A DNA stretch of 64,000 nt, taken from Siphonodentalium dalli (taxonomy: Eukaryota; Mollusca; Scaphopoda; Gadilida; Siphonodentaliidae). The position numbers were made by a program, and so were the translations under genes. The stretch covers positions 80,684,958-80,748,957 of the forward strand of contig CP136069.1 in the NCBI GenBank assembly GCA_032622095.1, in the 5' to 3' direction. The notes under the pieces were generated by a model, which was not told the DNA's origin, made no database searches, and saw nothing but the letters and a program-made list of their open reading frames with translations. Positions 11,880 to 23,134 of the stretch are shown here, piece after piece (the stretch's first letter is position 1; every line of letters starts with the position of its first letter).

Positions 11880-12298
11880 ATATAAATGGTTGGCATTTTT
11901 TGTCAATACCGTGGGGCAGGTTGGGTACGGAGTAGGTACAAAGTGTCGGCTCTTTCACTAATGGCCTTCTAACGTCAACTGTTTCTGAGATATGCATTAC
12001 AGTTTAAACGGAAGTTGCAAAACCCGCTCAAATTTGTGCTATTATTTCATAATAAACTGAATAAATACTAATTATTTCTAAGTTTTAATACATTTTATCA
12101 GATTTAATGACTAATTTCTGCATTTAGAAGCAGAATCTTAGATTTAAATGTCAGAAAATCTGAAATCATCCCGCGATGACAACTCGATGTTTTTTTTCTG
12201 AGGTGATCATTTCTCCAATATGATATCGTACTCGGTGAATTTTAGACACACCCAAAAACCTGCCCCACGGTATTGACAAAAACATTTACCACTATAAA
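11880..12298. mobile_element. Small inverted-repeat unit nested in the 3.4-kb element
   Basis: TTTTTGTCAATACCGTGGGG plus CAGGTT near 11899-11925 is repeated inverted near 12258-12285. The arms extend imperfectly outward (ATAAATGG-TGGCATT against its complement). It is about 420 bp with no gene and resembles a MITE. Confidence 0.55.
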
Positions 12299-12344
12299 TG
12301 CACACGAAATCTCACGGCGATTCCTCCTATATATAGCCCCATGA

Positions 12345-12840
12345 GACAACACCACCCCTGCTGTTCCTGCCGCCAGCTTCGACGTGGAACTGGATAGCTT
12401 AACACCTCGGACACCGGAATACCATCACTTCCCGGTGTCCCCCAGCTCCACCAACACCAGCAACAACACCAGCTCAGATACTGTTGAAGATGTCATCGCT
12501 GAAATCGCTTTGGCACGGAAAGAAATGGAAGAATATAAAGAAGAACGAGAAGCAGGTTTCGAAGTTGTACGTCAACAATTACAACAACAACAACAAACAG
12601 AACAACAACAACAACAACAACAACAAACAGAACTCCAACACAGAAAAAAAAAAAGCCAAGAAAAAGAAATAATTATGTCTAGATCATTTTCATTCACCTT
12701 CACCATCTCATGTTAATGTTATACCATTACATGTTCGTAGTAAATTTCAAAAGTGGGTTGTAGGAAAGGGGTGCCGCCCCTTTCAAATCATCCCGGGTCA
12801 AATCCCAAACCCCCATAAAAAAAAGAAGAAAAAAAAGCCC
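12345..12840 (+). mobile_element. Retroposon-like block with coiled-coil/poly-Gln ORF, copy 1
   Basis: An open frame from 12345 to 12716, with no ATG near its start, encodes T-P-E-Y-H-H-F-P-V-S-P, an Asn/Ser/Thr stretch, a charged helical segment (A-R-K-E-M-E-E-Y-K-E-E-R) and Gln runs from CAA repeats. It is followed by GTGGGTTGTAGGAAAGGGGT, CCCGGGTCAAATCCCAAACC and an A-rich tail. A second copy at 51357-51810 shares the T-P-E-Y-H-H motif, the helix start and the same tail. The shared 3' block and A-rich end suggest a retroposed element. Function is unknown. The absence of an ATG suggests a 5' truncation or an exon. Confidence 0.5.
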
Positions 12841-14040
12841 ACTCAATTAAATTAACGCCCCACACACATTTGTATTATTGCTCGGTGCTCCTGTTTATGT
12901 TTTTGCGGCATAACTGGGTCATGGTCCAGGTCCACTCTATGTATGCTCTAGCTATACAGCGTTCTAGCGTACCCTAATTTTCGCACCTGATATTTCTCTG
13001 AGCCCAATGTCTTTACCTATATTGATACCACATACAATTATGTATAACTATTAGCTACATTTAGCATTGGCGGGACATTGAATTATTGTTAATAGCATCG
13101 TATAATGTTATTTATTTGTGTGCGGTTTATATTCCATAAACCGGCGTAGACATGAATCGTTCTGGTCGAAGAGAAAAAATATATATATATGAACGCCATT
13201 CTTTCGCAGAACGCCAAAAATAAAACCGGCTATAAATGGTAGCTATATTATCTATATGTAGTGGACCATGAATATTCAGCCTGAAAACTGCACAAAGCTG
13301 GCATGGCTCATTTTTTTACATTAAAATATGCTGAATAGTTTGGGCTATACTTTCCCCATTTTCAATTAAAACCCCATTTTGCAAGTTTGTCACAGTTAAA
13401 ACGTTTTACATTACAACTGCCAGTATTTAGTTCTTGGAAATAAGTAGTGTATGTTTCCTGACTCATGGACGATGTGAATTTACAACACTGTGAATAACAT
13501 AGCATCACACAAGCGTTTTTCTCAGACTAAAACCACTATTGATCATTGTGCTACATGCGTGTCTGTGTTTGCCATATGTCTATCCTCTCGGTGTTTGGCT
13601 ATTCAATATGCCTACCACAAAATATTGACGGGACAGTATGTCAAATAGCTTTTTTTAACTGAAAAATGCATTATTTGAGTTCGGAGTCATGTTTGTCTTG
13701 TCACTGAGATACTATACCACATGTATCCACGAAAATAACTTACAAATCGACATGCTGAGCAAATTTGGGAGTTTGTTTACTTTGAAAGTTTGAAAAAGTC
13801 GACAAAATCCGAGATATTTTGTCTTCAAACAACGTATTCTACAATGCCAAATTGTTACCAAGAGGTTCAACTTATAAATCAGACATTACTGCATCTGACG
13901 TGATAAAAAAATCTGACCTTTTACAGCGTATTTGATCAATTATAATCTAAAACATACCTTGGTTGAGAAACCCGCCACGCAATATCACTACAGCAATATG
14001 CCTACCCACAGCCACCAGCCTATAGGGTTATCGGGCGTGA

Positions 14041-14884
14041 TATTAATAAAGTAATTAGTAGCGCATATGATAGTCGTTTTTGCAGCCATTAATAACATGT
14101 CGTCGCGTGTTTGGATTTTTGAATCGATGTTACTGTGGTGCTAAATTTGATAGTACTCAGCGACTATTCATGAGTGTCAACCGGCGAAATTGTGTGCACT
14201 ATAAAATGGGACACAAAGTGAGTGGTAATGGCAGCAGACGATCGCATCAGCTTTATCATTAGAAGCTCACAAACGTTATAAAAACACTGGGCGGAATAAT
14301 GTTAACTATATATCAAGTATTTCATGTTGTTCATTGTAAGTTATTTCCAAATCCTCAATCATATATTAGAATGCCACCATGCTACTTACATATCAGCATT
14401 ATGTAGCACCTCCATAAAAACAACACAGTTCGTAATTTATAACGCTCTTTATTATCTACCGATTTTGGAAGACGGAGGCATGGACGCTCTCTATATTTAA
14501 ATGTAACAATACCACATACAAAATAACCCATTATACCTCGAAAACGATCAGGTTCATAATTGAGAACGCTCTTTATTGTCTACCTCGTTTGGGCGACGAA
14601 AGCATGGACGCTCTTTATTAGAAGCGATCATTTGATTTTTGTCTAGGCTAACAACAAATAAAGACTTCCTCTCTTGGAAGTCAATATCGACCACCAAAAC
14701 GTAAAAAACAAAAACAAAAACAAACGAACAACAAGCACAAACTGAAAAACAATGCCCGGCGCTTGCCTTCAATTTAGAAGAAAAATGCCGTTATGCCAAA
14801 ATGCCTAATTGATAATTATTGTAGTTTCGACAGTCTGTTGTGTATTTGAACTAATTCTTTTGTTTACGCACTATCTGATCATAT
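14041..14884. other. Intronic stretch with a two-copy direct repeat
   Basis: AACGCTCTTTATTATCTACC...GGCATGGACGCTCT at 14441-14490 recurs with changes at 14565-14614 (offset 124 bp). No gene is supported. Confidence 0.55.
14881..14884. repeat. Target-site duplication (ATAT), left side of gypsy element
   Basis: ATAT directly precedes TGTAACGC at 14885. The same four bases follow ...TTTACA at 29975-29978. A 4-bp duplication is normal for Ty3/gypsy integrases. Confidence 0.75.
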
Positions 14885-17800
14885 TGTAACGCACAAGTGG
14901 TATACACAAATACATATAGTTCCCACCTCTCAGAGAAAACTATATGCAATCCCATATATCACCAGCTACAGTTACAGTCCGAAATAACCGAGTGGATAAA
15001 CTTTTGAAATATAACAATAAAATATCTTACACCAGTAGGTATTTGGTTAGCTGGACCTACAACAGCTGATAAGTGAGTAACAGGATACGTGATCCTAATA
15101 AATGAGATTAAATTAAATTAATTATTTATTTAGCACATAACTATTGATAATATTTTAGCAGATGTATAAATGTATGGACGGAATGTTGAATAATTATATA
15201 TGAAAAATGAAAATAGGATGGAAAATTTTGCAAGTTGAATGATCAGAATGGAATGACTAGTTATCACATTTTTATGAAGTGATAGATGAAAAAACTTTTT
15301 TTATAAATAATTTAAATGAAGTTAAATAGGATTTTAAAGTGACTTGAAACATTTATTTTTATTTGACCAAGTTTTAGTTGACTTATTTAATTTTAAAATT
15401 GCATTGCATAAATTTTAGACTAATATGCAGAAATGCATAACAAAATAGAATTTAACTATTTTTACCTAAACAATTTAGACTGGAAAAATTAGTGATTTTT
15501 ACAACCATTAATGATTTGAAACATGAAAAATTACGAATCATATGCACGATACACAAAACACATTGAGACACAATTTTGGCCACATAAAACATATACTTCA
15601 ATAATTTCCAAGTGGTATGATAACTTTAATAAAAGTCTGACATGAAATGCTGATAGAATCTGAGAACATATTTGTGATATGTCTAATAAAACCTATTCGG
15701 CTCTTGTGCAGGTCGCTTTTTTATAGCGTAATTTCCTTGAACACAAATGTGAGACTTACGAATGCTGACACTAAGGGTCCCTCATGATTGAGACACTTAG
15801 TAATTAAGACTGATGTCCATTACAGTCGAAACGTGAACGAACACCGGTGCTTTGTGGATTATATACACTTGTATTAAAATACCACCAGAAAGAATTTACT
15901 AATAAAACACAAATTCACTTTGAATAGTAGTTTATATAAACTACCAAAAATTATACTAAGTAGTATAATTATTTGGTACTTTAAAAGTGGACTAATAATA
16001 ATAAGACCTGACTTGTTCTTATTACTGAACAAAGTCCCCGTGTGAGTATAAATGTGAAATGAAACTTTGTGTGATTTAAAAGAGTTGCATTTGAAATGCA
16101 AAAACTATAAAATGTAATTACCATGAACTTATGAGCACATAGCCCACCAAACACCAAGGTAATCTCACGTCATAATATATGTGAAATAATTTTGTATTGA
16201 ACATGAACTTTCAATGTAATGTCTAACTGGCCTGCAACTACTTTTGTGTAATACACAAGAAAAGTATGCGGTAAACTTGCAGATATTAATTAGCTGCATA
16301 TAGAACTATTTAAAGTGAAATAGAAATAATCTGCACTATAATTGCAGATATAACTGACTTAGTTACTTTAGGAATGTCTGCGATAGACTTGCATATATTA
16401 TGTTAACTGCAAATAAAACTATTTAAGTAAAATGGAATAATCTGCACTATAATTGCAGATATAACTGACTAGTTTTTCTGAAGTGAAAAACTTTATAAAA
16501 GATGTTATGACTTTGTAAATCCAATAAAATGTTTTTTTTTGGTACTGTGAAGTTTCAACAGTCTACGCTCGCCTACTCCATCACAGAATCAAAGAAACAC
16601 TTGCTTGGAACATGTAACCTAATTTTTAGCTGCTAAATAATGTAATTTTTATTCTGCACAACTGAATTTAAATAAATGTTAATACTGGAATAAGATATAC
16701 TTGCTTGCAGGAGACTATGTCATTCCAGGGTTCTGCATCAGGTATTATATTACCGTACCATATAAATTACTATGAAAAATATTAAATAGAGAAAATAATT
16801 GCAAGTCCTTCAGTATACTGGCTTCTACAAACACTCATCCTGAAGGTGTAAGTCTTGTCACTTGTACTAAATTACCTTCTGTAATGGGAAACAGTTTATT
16901 TTACCTATTCTATGCTCTCTTCCTGGCCCGGACTTCTCCGACTTAGTCACTTCTGACATTCTGCCGGGAATAGAGCTACCATGTGGATACTTGTGGATTT
17001 TACATGTCCAAGCCCTTCTGGCATAATGAACATATAAAATTTTCAACCTCCAGCCCTCCAATAGTAGTGCTTGCATGGTCACTTCTGACACTCCAGCACA
17101 CATTTTGTCTCTACAGACTTAGAATTTTGGGCATAAACCTGGTACTAATGAGTGATCCATTTTGGATATAGCCTATAAATCTCCTATGCGTGGATGAGAA
17201 CAAGCCACTTCTGGCATTATCACAAGATTTACATTGGTCTGCATGTCGTGTCCTAGCTACTTCTAGCATTCACACAACTAAGTACCATTTAAAATATAAC
17301 TTAGTAAAATACCACTGTAAATAAAAGTATAAGTTCAAATAATTATTTAGGATAATTATAAATATTCATTTAAACAATAGCATTTATTCACTACTAATTA
17401 TTAATTAGTAAATACAATACACTACAAATGTTTGATACCTTTACCTAGTACAGAAGGATGATCCTAGAATTCCAAAACAATTTAGTTAAAATGATGCAGA
17501 ACAGTAATTTTACATTTTGGTGAAGCTTATATACTATAAAACTCTGCAACAAGTCTGCAAACCAACGAAATAGCTTGAAAATAATAGAGAAATCTGCAGA
17601 CCAATGAGAATACTTCTGAAGACGACGTCTCGCAGAGAAATATAAATATGAACCAATCAATCCGTTTCTGCAGCTTATTGCTTGCAGAGCAAAATAGTTC
17701 CACACTTTGAACAAGTAAAAACACATTAGATATATTTCTCCAATGTTTATATTTCCCATATTCAAAGCCTGACACCTTTTGCATGCAAAATAAAGCTGTT

Positions 17801-18139
17801 TATGTTTGTGAAGGCACAAATTATTTAAGCAGACTACGGAAAGCCAGAAACTTTTATGACAAGAGTTATCCCTCATGACGTCACCAATATGGCGTCGCCC
17901 ATGAAGGAACAAAAATACGCAAATTTACGGATTAATTTTAGCTAATAAAAGATTAACTACGTAATACTAGAAGTTGATACTTAGCTATAAGTAAGTTACT
18001 ATAATAATGAATAGAAGTACCAAGTAATAGCAGATTGCTATTTGAAATATAAAAGTTATGATGCAAGATAGCACCCGAAATTTACGAAGTGATTTTTGTG
18101 AATACGAAGTGTATGACCAGTAAAGGCCGGACCTTTACA
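14885..18139 (-). repeat. 3' LTR of gypsy element (3.25 kb)
   Basis: It begins TGTAACGCACAAGTGG and ends GGACCTTTACA on the + strand, matching the right LTR at both ends. At more than 3 kb it is very long for this superfamily. It contains an internal tandem duplication near 16275-16470 (CTGCACTATAATTGCAGATA occurs twice). It lacks both insertions present in the other LTR and so shows their empty sites. Its middle part (about 15563-16265) does not match the other LTR. Confidence 0.9.
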
Positions 18140-18148
18140 CTACCCTCC
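18140..18148 (-). promoter_or_regulatory. Polypurine tract of gypsy element
   Basis: On the - strand GGAGGGTAG abuts the 3' LTR start TGTAAAGG. A purine-rich run in this position primes plus-strand DNA synthesis in LTR retrotransposons. Confidence 0.65.
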
Positions 18149-18345
18149 AAACAAAAAAAATGTTCGTGTCCTCACAAACTTCTTTTATAATTTGAGATAT
18201 GAACATGCATACAGGACAATACAATTTAAAACGGTGTGATAACAGTTATCAAACAATAACAAATATGCAATTTCAACAATAGCTATTGAATATGAGCCTT
18301 TGGCTCAAAACTTGGCTTCGTACGATTCCTACCTCTCATGGTGAT

Positions 18346-19215
18346 TCATAATTTCTTTGGCATGTGTAACTTCTTCTTCTTTTGTGCATCTTCCATCGCC
18401 TTCATCCTCTTCATTAGATCATCTATTTGTACCCTTAGAAAACCTATCTCTATCGACTGGACCACCACCGTAGATTCTAATTCAGCAACTCGGTCTGATT
18501 CACCTAGGTTCGTGTTGGCAACTGGTACCTCATTGGGAGATTTATCAACTAGCTGCGTCAGGAATGAATAATCGTCATTCCCGCACGCAGCCAGCTCTTG
18601 TGAAATCGAACCCATCAAACCTGGTCTCACTGATTGTTTCAGTGACTACTGTCCTTGGCTCTACAGCATGCGGGACAACTTCCATAGGCTCAACAATCCC
18701 AACCGACCTTACGTCATGTGGTTGGGATGCTGCTCAGATACACCACGAGCGGCTTCCACGGATGTGGAAACTGACAGCTCAGATTTACCAAGTTCCACTG
18801 GGGTGGAATCAGATGCAACCACAGGAAGTTTAACAATTACAGATGGTATAGTCGGCTTCTCCGGTGCCCTCTTCGCCATGGCCCTCTTCTCCCACATTGC
18901 GCTCGACTCTTCTTGAGTGAGTTTTACAATTTCTCTGTCCTTAAACACCATATCCGGTTTGCTCGCCACCACCATGTAACCATCCTCGTCAACATTCCCC
19001 AGCTCTTTCAATCGTTTGAACCTACTAACGTGAGGTGCAAATGCCTCATTATGTTTTTTATACTCCCTACTTGTGAGAGCCCTATTGTTACACAATCTGC
19101 ATAGGTAAGGAACATTCTCTCGTTGAATATGTGTTAGGAGATAGTGTCTTTTGCAGCGTGACAGCTCGTCGGTCAGGTCACATTTTGTACACTTATAAGC
19201 TGGTCCTCTAACCAT
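18346..19215 (-). pseudogene. Extra gypsy ORF downstream of integrase: two C2H2-type zinc fingers and a C-terminal coiled coil
   Basis: An ATG at 19215 opens a 168-codon frame to a stop at 18709. Finger 1 is C9-x2-C12-x11-H24-x4-H29. Finger 2 is C39-x2-C42-x12-H55-x6-H62. A Lys/Glu-rich linker follows. After the stop, another frame stays open for about 44 codons (roughly 18708-18570). The original frame then resumes at about 18630-18346 with a leucine/isoleucine heptad-like helix (E-L-E-S-T-V-V-V-Q-S-I) and a Lys-rich end. This suggests one ~290-residue protein damaged by two compensating shifts. It lies between integrase and the polypurine tract, where some gypsy elements carry env, but has no signal peptide or membrane segment. 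Its role is unknown; nucleic-acid or chromatin binding is inferred from the fingers. Confidence 0.7.
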
Positions 19216-19282
19216 GATTTGTTTTACCTATAATTGGAATGATGTATAAACCTTACTGATATCTTACCTGGTTTCATGTACA

Positions 19283-20247
19283 TTAACATGTATTCAGTCT
19301 GCAAGTGGAAGTTTTTATAGCTTTTAATTTAGCTGATAATAACCATTTAGGTATCTGACCATGATAGGGTTTTAGTTTGTTACCGCTAACAATTTTGCAG
19401 TAGCCATTTTTATCTAATTGCAATTTGTATACCAATTCTGATAATTTCTTTGATATCAAACATGGACCCATATATAATGGTTGTAATTTTGGAGCAACCC
19501 CTGGATATCTCCTTTCATGTCGAAACCACACCGCATCTCCGACTTTGTATTTTAGCTCTTCAGCATGTGTGTCATATTGTTTTTTTTGCCTATCGAATGA
19601 TTTACCAAGATGTTGTCTGGCAATCTCATGAGATTTGTGCAATTTCTCTCGCAGATTCTGCACATATTCTCCATATGAGGAAATTGATGGGTGGTTCTGA
19701 GGTGGGAGACCAAATGCTAGCTCACATGGTAGACGGACTTCCCTCCCCAACATCAGCATGTTGGGGGTGAAACCTGTACTTTCTTGTTGCGTTGAACGAT
19801 AGGCTGCCGTTAAACAGCCTATGTTTAGGTCCCAATCAGTTTGTTCGCCTTTGAGGTAGGCTTTGACCATTCTTATTAGGGTTTTATTCATCCTTTCAGA
19901 CTGCCCATTCCCTTTCGGATTACTGGGTTTGTTAGAGTTTTTCGGATTTCCAGGAGCTCACATAGCTCCTTAAATATCTCGCTTTCATAATTGCGCCCCT
20001 GATCTGAATATAGTGCATGGCAAGTGCCAAACGTTGCAACCACTTCGTTAAGTATATTCTCTGCACAGGTGATGGCACACTGATCGGTGACTGGCAGGAT
20101 TTCTATCCATTTAGAAAAAGCATCTGTCGCTATTAAGATGTATCTGTTCCCTCTCGGAGTACGTGGCAATTGTCCCAATATATCTGTCGCTAGTCTGTCC
20201 ATTGGGGCCCCAACTAGCATTTTCCCCAAGAGGTACTTTTGGATTCT
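19283..20247 (-). pseudogene. Gypsy integrase, catalytic core and C-terminal domain (frameshifted)
   Basis: Integrase inserts the cDNA into the chromosome. The core frame (up to 20271, ending at 19888) carries the first Asp in A-T-D-I-L-G and the second in S-D-Q-G-R-N. A one-base shift near 19919-19923 moves the third acidic residue (in an S-E-R context followed by N-K-T-L) into the next frame. That frame runs through 19891-19283 and contains a GPY/F-type module (Y-M-G-P-C-L-I-S-K-K-L) near the C-terminus. The N-terminal HHCC finger is in the upstream feature. No chromodomain follows. Confidence 0.88.
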
Positions 20248-21515
20248 TAGTTGGTGGTTTCGTAGCCCCACATATGTGACACTGTCTGACCCAGTTTTTT
20301 TACGTCAGTCCTGGCATTGAACCAATAGTACCTTTGGAGCAATTTCTGAGTTGTCTTTTTGGTCCCAAGGTGACCAGAAAGCACAACATCATGCATTTGC
20401 TTTATCACTTCTGATCTTAATTCCCGAGGCACAATTAGCTGTAGGTAGTCGTTCGTACCATCCGATTTATAGAACTTTTTGTACAACAAGCCCTCTATCA
20501 TCTCGAGAGACCCCCACAGTAACCAATAGTGGCATGTTTCAGGGCTGAGAGTAATCACCTGGCTGTGAGGTAGCCTGCTCCCACTCAACTTAGACTTGAA
20601 TATTGGACCCACATCAATGTCATTTTCCTGTAGATTTGCCATTTTTTCCTTTGAATACATTGGCGGCCACAAAGTACCAACATTATCTTGATTAGGTTCC
20701 CCTATGACTTTATCATTTTTGGCAACACCTGTTTTGTCAGATGAACGTGTCTGAACAGCTCTTATTTGACCATCTTTGGTCTCTGTCAAAAGAGGTTTAC
20801 TATCGGCTATGGCATCTCGGTTGAGACTGCTCATCATCTCACTTTGACGTTTTTGACATTTTTTGCATGGCCCACATCTGAGGGAGTCAATATCATCCCA
20901 TTCATGGCAATTGCAGTCCCAGGGGTTTTCACACCTGGATAGTGCATCAGCATTCCCATGTGCTTTTCCTTTTCGAAATTGTATTGCAAAGTCGAAGCTA
21001 GACAGGAGTTCAATCCATCTGGCTATTCTGCCCTTCGGCTCTTTAAGACTAAATAACCATATGAGTGCTTGATGGTCTGATCTCACCTCGAAGTGTTTAC
21101 CTAGTAAGTATTGACGGAAGTACTCAACAAAGTATTGGACCGCAAGAAGTTCTTTGTCAGTAACGCAATAGTTTTTCTCTGCCTTGTTTAATGTACGGCT
21201 AGCATAAGCTATGACTTTTTGTTCTCCACCTTGGATTTGGTTCAGAACTGCACCTATTGCATAGTCTGAGGCGTCTGTGTCTAATATGAACATTCCATTG
21301 TCCGATGGATATGCCATAATTTTTGGACTAGTTAGGATGGATTTCAACTCTTGGAAGGCTGACTGGCATTCATTCGTCCATTTGAACTTTACTCCTTTTG
21401 TGTCAACTCTGTCAGTGGTCGGACTATTTTGGAAAAGTCCTGCACATGTCTCCGATAATAACTTGCCAATCCTAGAATTTGGCGGATATTCTTTACTGAC
21501 TTTGGAACTGGCCAT
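20247..21515 (-). pseudogene. Gypsy RNase H and integrase zinc finger (frameshifted part of pol)
   Basis: The RNase H domain is intact in this frame: D-T-D-A-S-D-Y-A-I-G, a K-E-L-L-A-V helix, S-D-H-Q-A-L and N-A-D-A-L-S-R carry the acidic and His residues that cleave RNA in RNA/DNA hybrids. A linker and the first His pair of the integrase HHCC finger (H-D-V-V-L-S-G-H) follow. The frame then breaks in a 7-base homopolymer at 20295-20301, and the Cys pair is found in the next frame. The join to RT is broken by a one-base shift in the T-run at 21395-21398. Confidence 0.88.
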
Positions 21516-23134
21516 GATATAATTTTAGCCACATTGTCTGGGTCTGGCATGACACCATCTTTCGATACCACGTGACCAAGGAATCGAACCTGTTCTTGGA
21601 ATAGATTACATTTTGATGGTTTTAGTTTTAACCTGGTTTGTTTGATCTGAGTCAGGACTTCTCGGAGTAGTTGGAAGACTTGGCCTGAGTTCGACATTCC
21701 GTATGGCATCATAAGGTATTCAAAGAGCCCATGTTTGCAGACAAATGCTGTCTTTGGAACGTCTTCTTGTTTAACTGGAATTTGATGGTACCCAGCTAAT
21801 AAGTCACACGTACTAAATAGGGTGGAACCTGCGATGGTATCAAGATAGTCACGAATACGTGGAATTGGGAATGCATCTTTCTTAGTGACTGCATTAACCT
21901 TGCGGTAGTCGACACATAGTCGAATTTCTCCCGTACCTTTCTTTGGTACTATTACTATTGGGCTCGCCCATGGTGAGGTTGACCTTTGTATGACCTTCTG
22001 AGACAGCAATGTATCAATTGTCTGTTCTAACTTATTTGGATAAGCTATTGGGACCGGACGATGTAACTGTTTGATTGGCCTTACTTCACCTGTGTATATA
22101 GCGTGTTCTACAATGTCAGTTCTAACCATATCCTCTGGTCCTTTTGAAAAGACATCTTGGAAATCACAAAGTATATCTTTGATTGCTGACATTTGCTCTA
22201 TCGTTTTCCCAACACTGGCTTCTTCATAAATTGTCTGCAGATGATCTGGCAGACATTTGCCTTCTGGCTGATCTGTGCTATCTTCAGATAATTTGACAAC
22301 TCTGACTGATGTCTCACTATATTTTGGGACTTGAGATTCCTCTATCTCAAATAAAACTAATGGATCGTCATATATTACTTCTGCATAGGCAACAACCAAG
22401 TCCTGGTTCAGGCTAACACTATAAGGGTTTGGATTCATCACCCTGGCATTGCATGTTGGACTATCGCTGATAGTCACCAGACACCGGGCAACCATTACGG
22501 GATATTTGCCCATCACTTTCAAAGCCGGTTCTAATAAGAGAGTTTTGGCCTCTTCAGGCAATCCCTCTCTCTCAATCAGAACATCTACCAGGCATTCTGT
22601 ATTTGGCGGTAAATAGTAATGATCTGCCACTCTTGCAGCTCTGACACCTGATTCTCTGCCCACTTGAGTGCACGGAATTGCTGACCCATTTATATAGATT
22701 AAACCCTGACTAAGCATAATGTCGGCTGGCCCAACATCACTGTTTTGTAACACATCAATTCCAAGAAGACCGTCATCGTCTATTTTTGCCACCGTGACTA
22801 ATGTATTTTGTCTAATGTCACCAAGTTGAATGGTGAAATCACCTGTCCCTATTTCAGTCAATGGAGTACCGTCCGCACTCTTTAAATTCGTCTGTTTTGA
22901 GAGTTTTGGCCGTCTGATCTGAGGAATTTTTTTGTAAGTCGCTTCTGATATGATTGTTCGACTGGCTCCAGTATCAGCTACAAATGTAAGTTCGATCTCA
23001 TTAATTTTTCCTTTCACATAAACCCCATCTGGTTTCTGACTAATTCTTCTAGTGTTATTGTCTGTATTCGTTTTTGGGGCTAAATTATCTATAACTGGTT
23101 GTTGCCCCTGTTGGCCAGTTCCATGGAGTTTAAA
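21389..23134 (-). pseudogene. Gypsy pol: aspartic protease and reverse transcriptase, RT catalytic block deleted
   Basis: The frame is open from the frameshift site at 23134 without needing an ATG. The protease motif F-V-A-D-T-G-A-S lies near 22975. RT motifs follow in order: W-A-S-P-I-V-I-V-P-K-K, L-C-V-D-Y-R-K-V-N, F-S-T-C-D-L-L-A-G-Y-H-Q-I and M-M-P-Y-G-M-S-N. The frame then jumps near 21672-21690 straight to L-K-L-K-P-S-K-C and F-L-G-H-V-V. The segment with the Y-x-D-D active site, some 60 residues in relatives, is missing without loss of frame. Without it RT cannot polymerise. RNase H continues in another frame after 21398. Confidence 0.9.
23076..23134 (-). promoter_or_regulatory. Candidate -1 ribosomal frameshift signal (gag-pol)
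   Basis: On the - strand the heptamer T TTA AAC (23134-23128) lies in phase with the gag codons G-L-N. A 7-nt spacer precedes a possible 6-bp stem AACTGG/CCAGTT (23120-23115 with 23098-23093). GGGGC in its loop (23108-23104) can pair with GCCCC downstream (23080-23076), making a pseudoknot. After a -1 slip the frame is open through to protease, while gag stops at 23091-23089. UUUAAAC is an established slippery heptamer; the pseudoknot is predicted by eye. Confidence 0.75.

Larger units (their letters stand above)
10651..14040. mobile_element. 3.4-kb terminal-inverted-repeat element without transposase
   Basis: The first ~75 bp (TCACGCCCGATAACCCTATA and onward) are repeated inverted and nearly identical at 13965-14040. 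TAT flanks both ends, a possible 3-bp target duplication. No transposase motif was found inside. The interior carries a smaller inverted-repeat unit (about 11880-12298) and a poly(A)-ended block with a coiled-coil/poly-Gln frame (12345-12840), both probably later insertions. The superfamily is undetermined; 3-bp targets would fit PIF/Harbinger, but this is inference. Confidence 0.65.

Noticed and set aside
12361-12660. Host poly-Gln transcription-factor exon
   Set aside because: A second copy with the same 3' non-coding block and A-rich tail at 51357-51810 points to a mobile repeat instead.
17445-17912. 155-codon frame on the - strand inside the 3' LTR
   Set aside because: It lies within the LTR, its counterpart in the other LTR is interrupted, and it has no motif.
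18338-18916. + strand frames of 77-89 codons
   Set aside because: Antisense shadows of the gypsy zinc-finger ORF.
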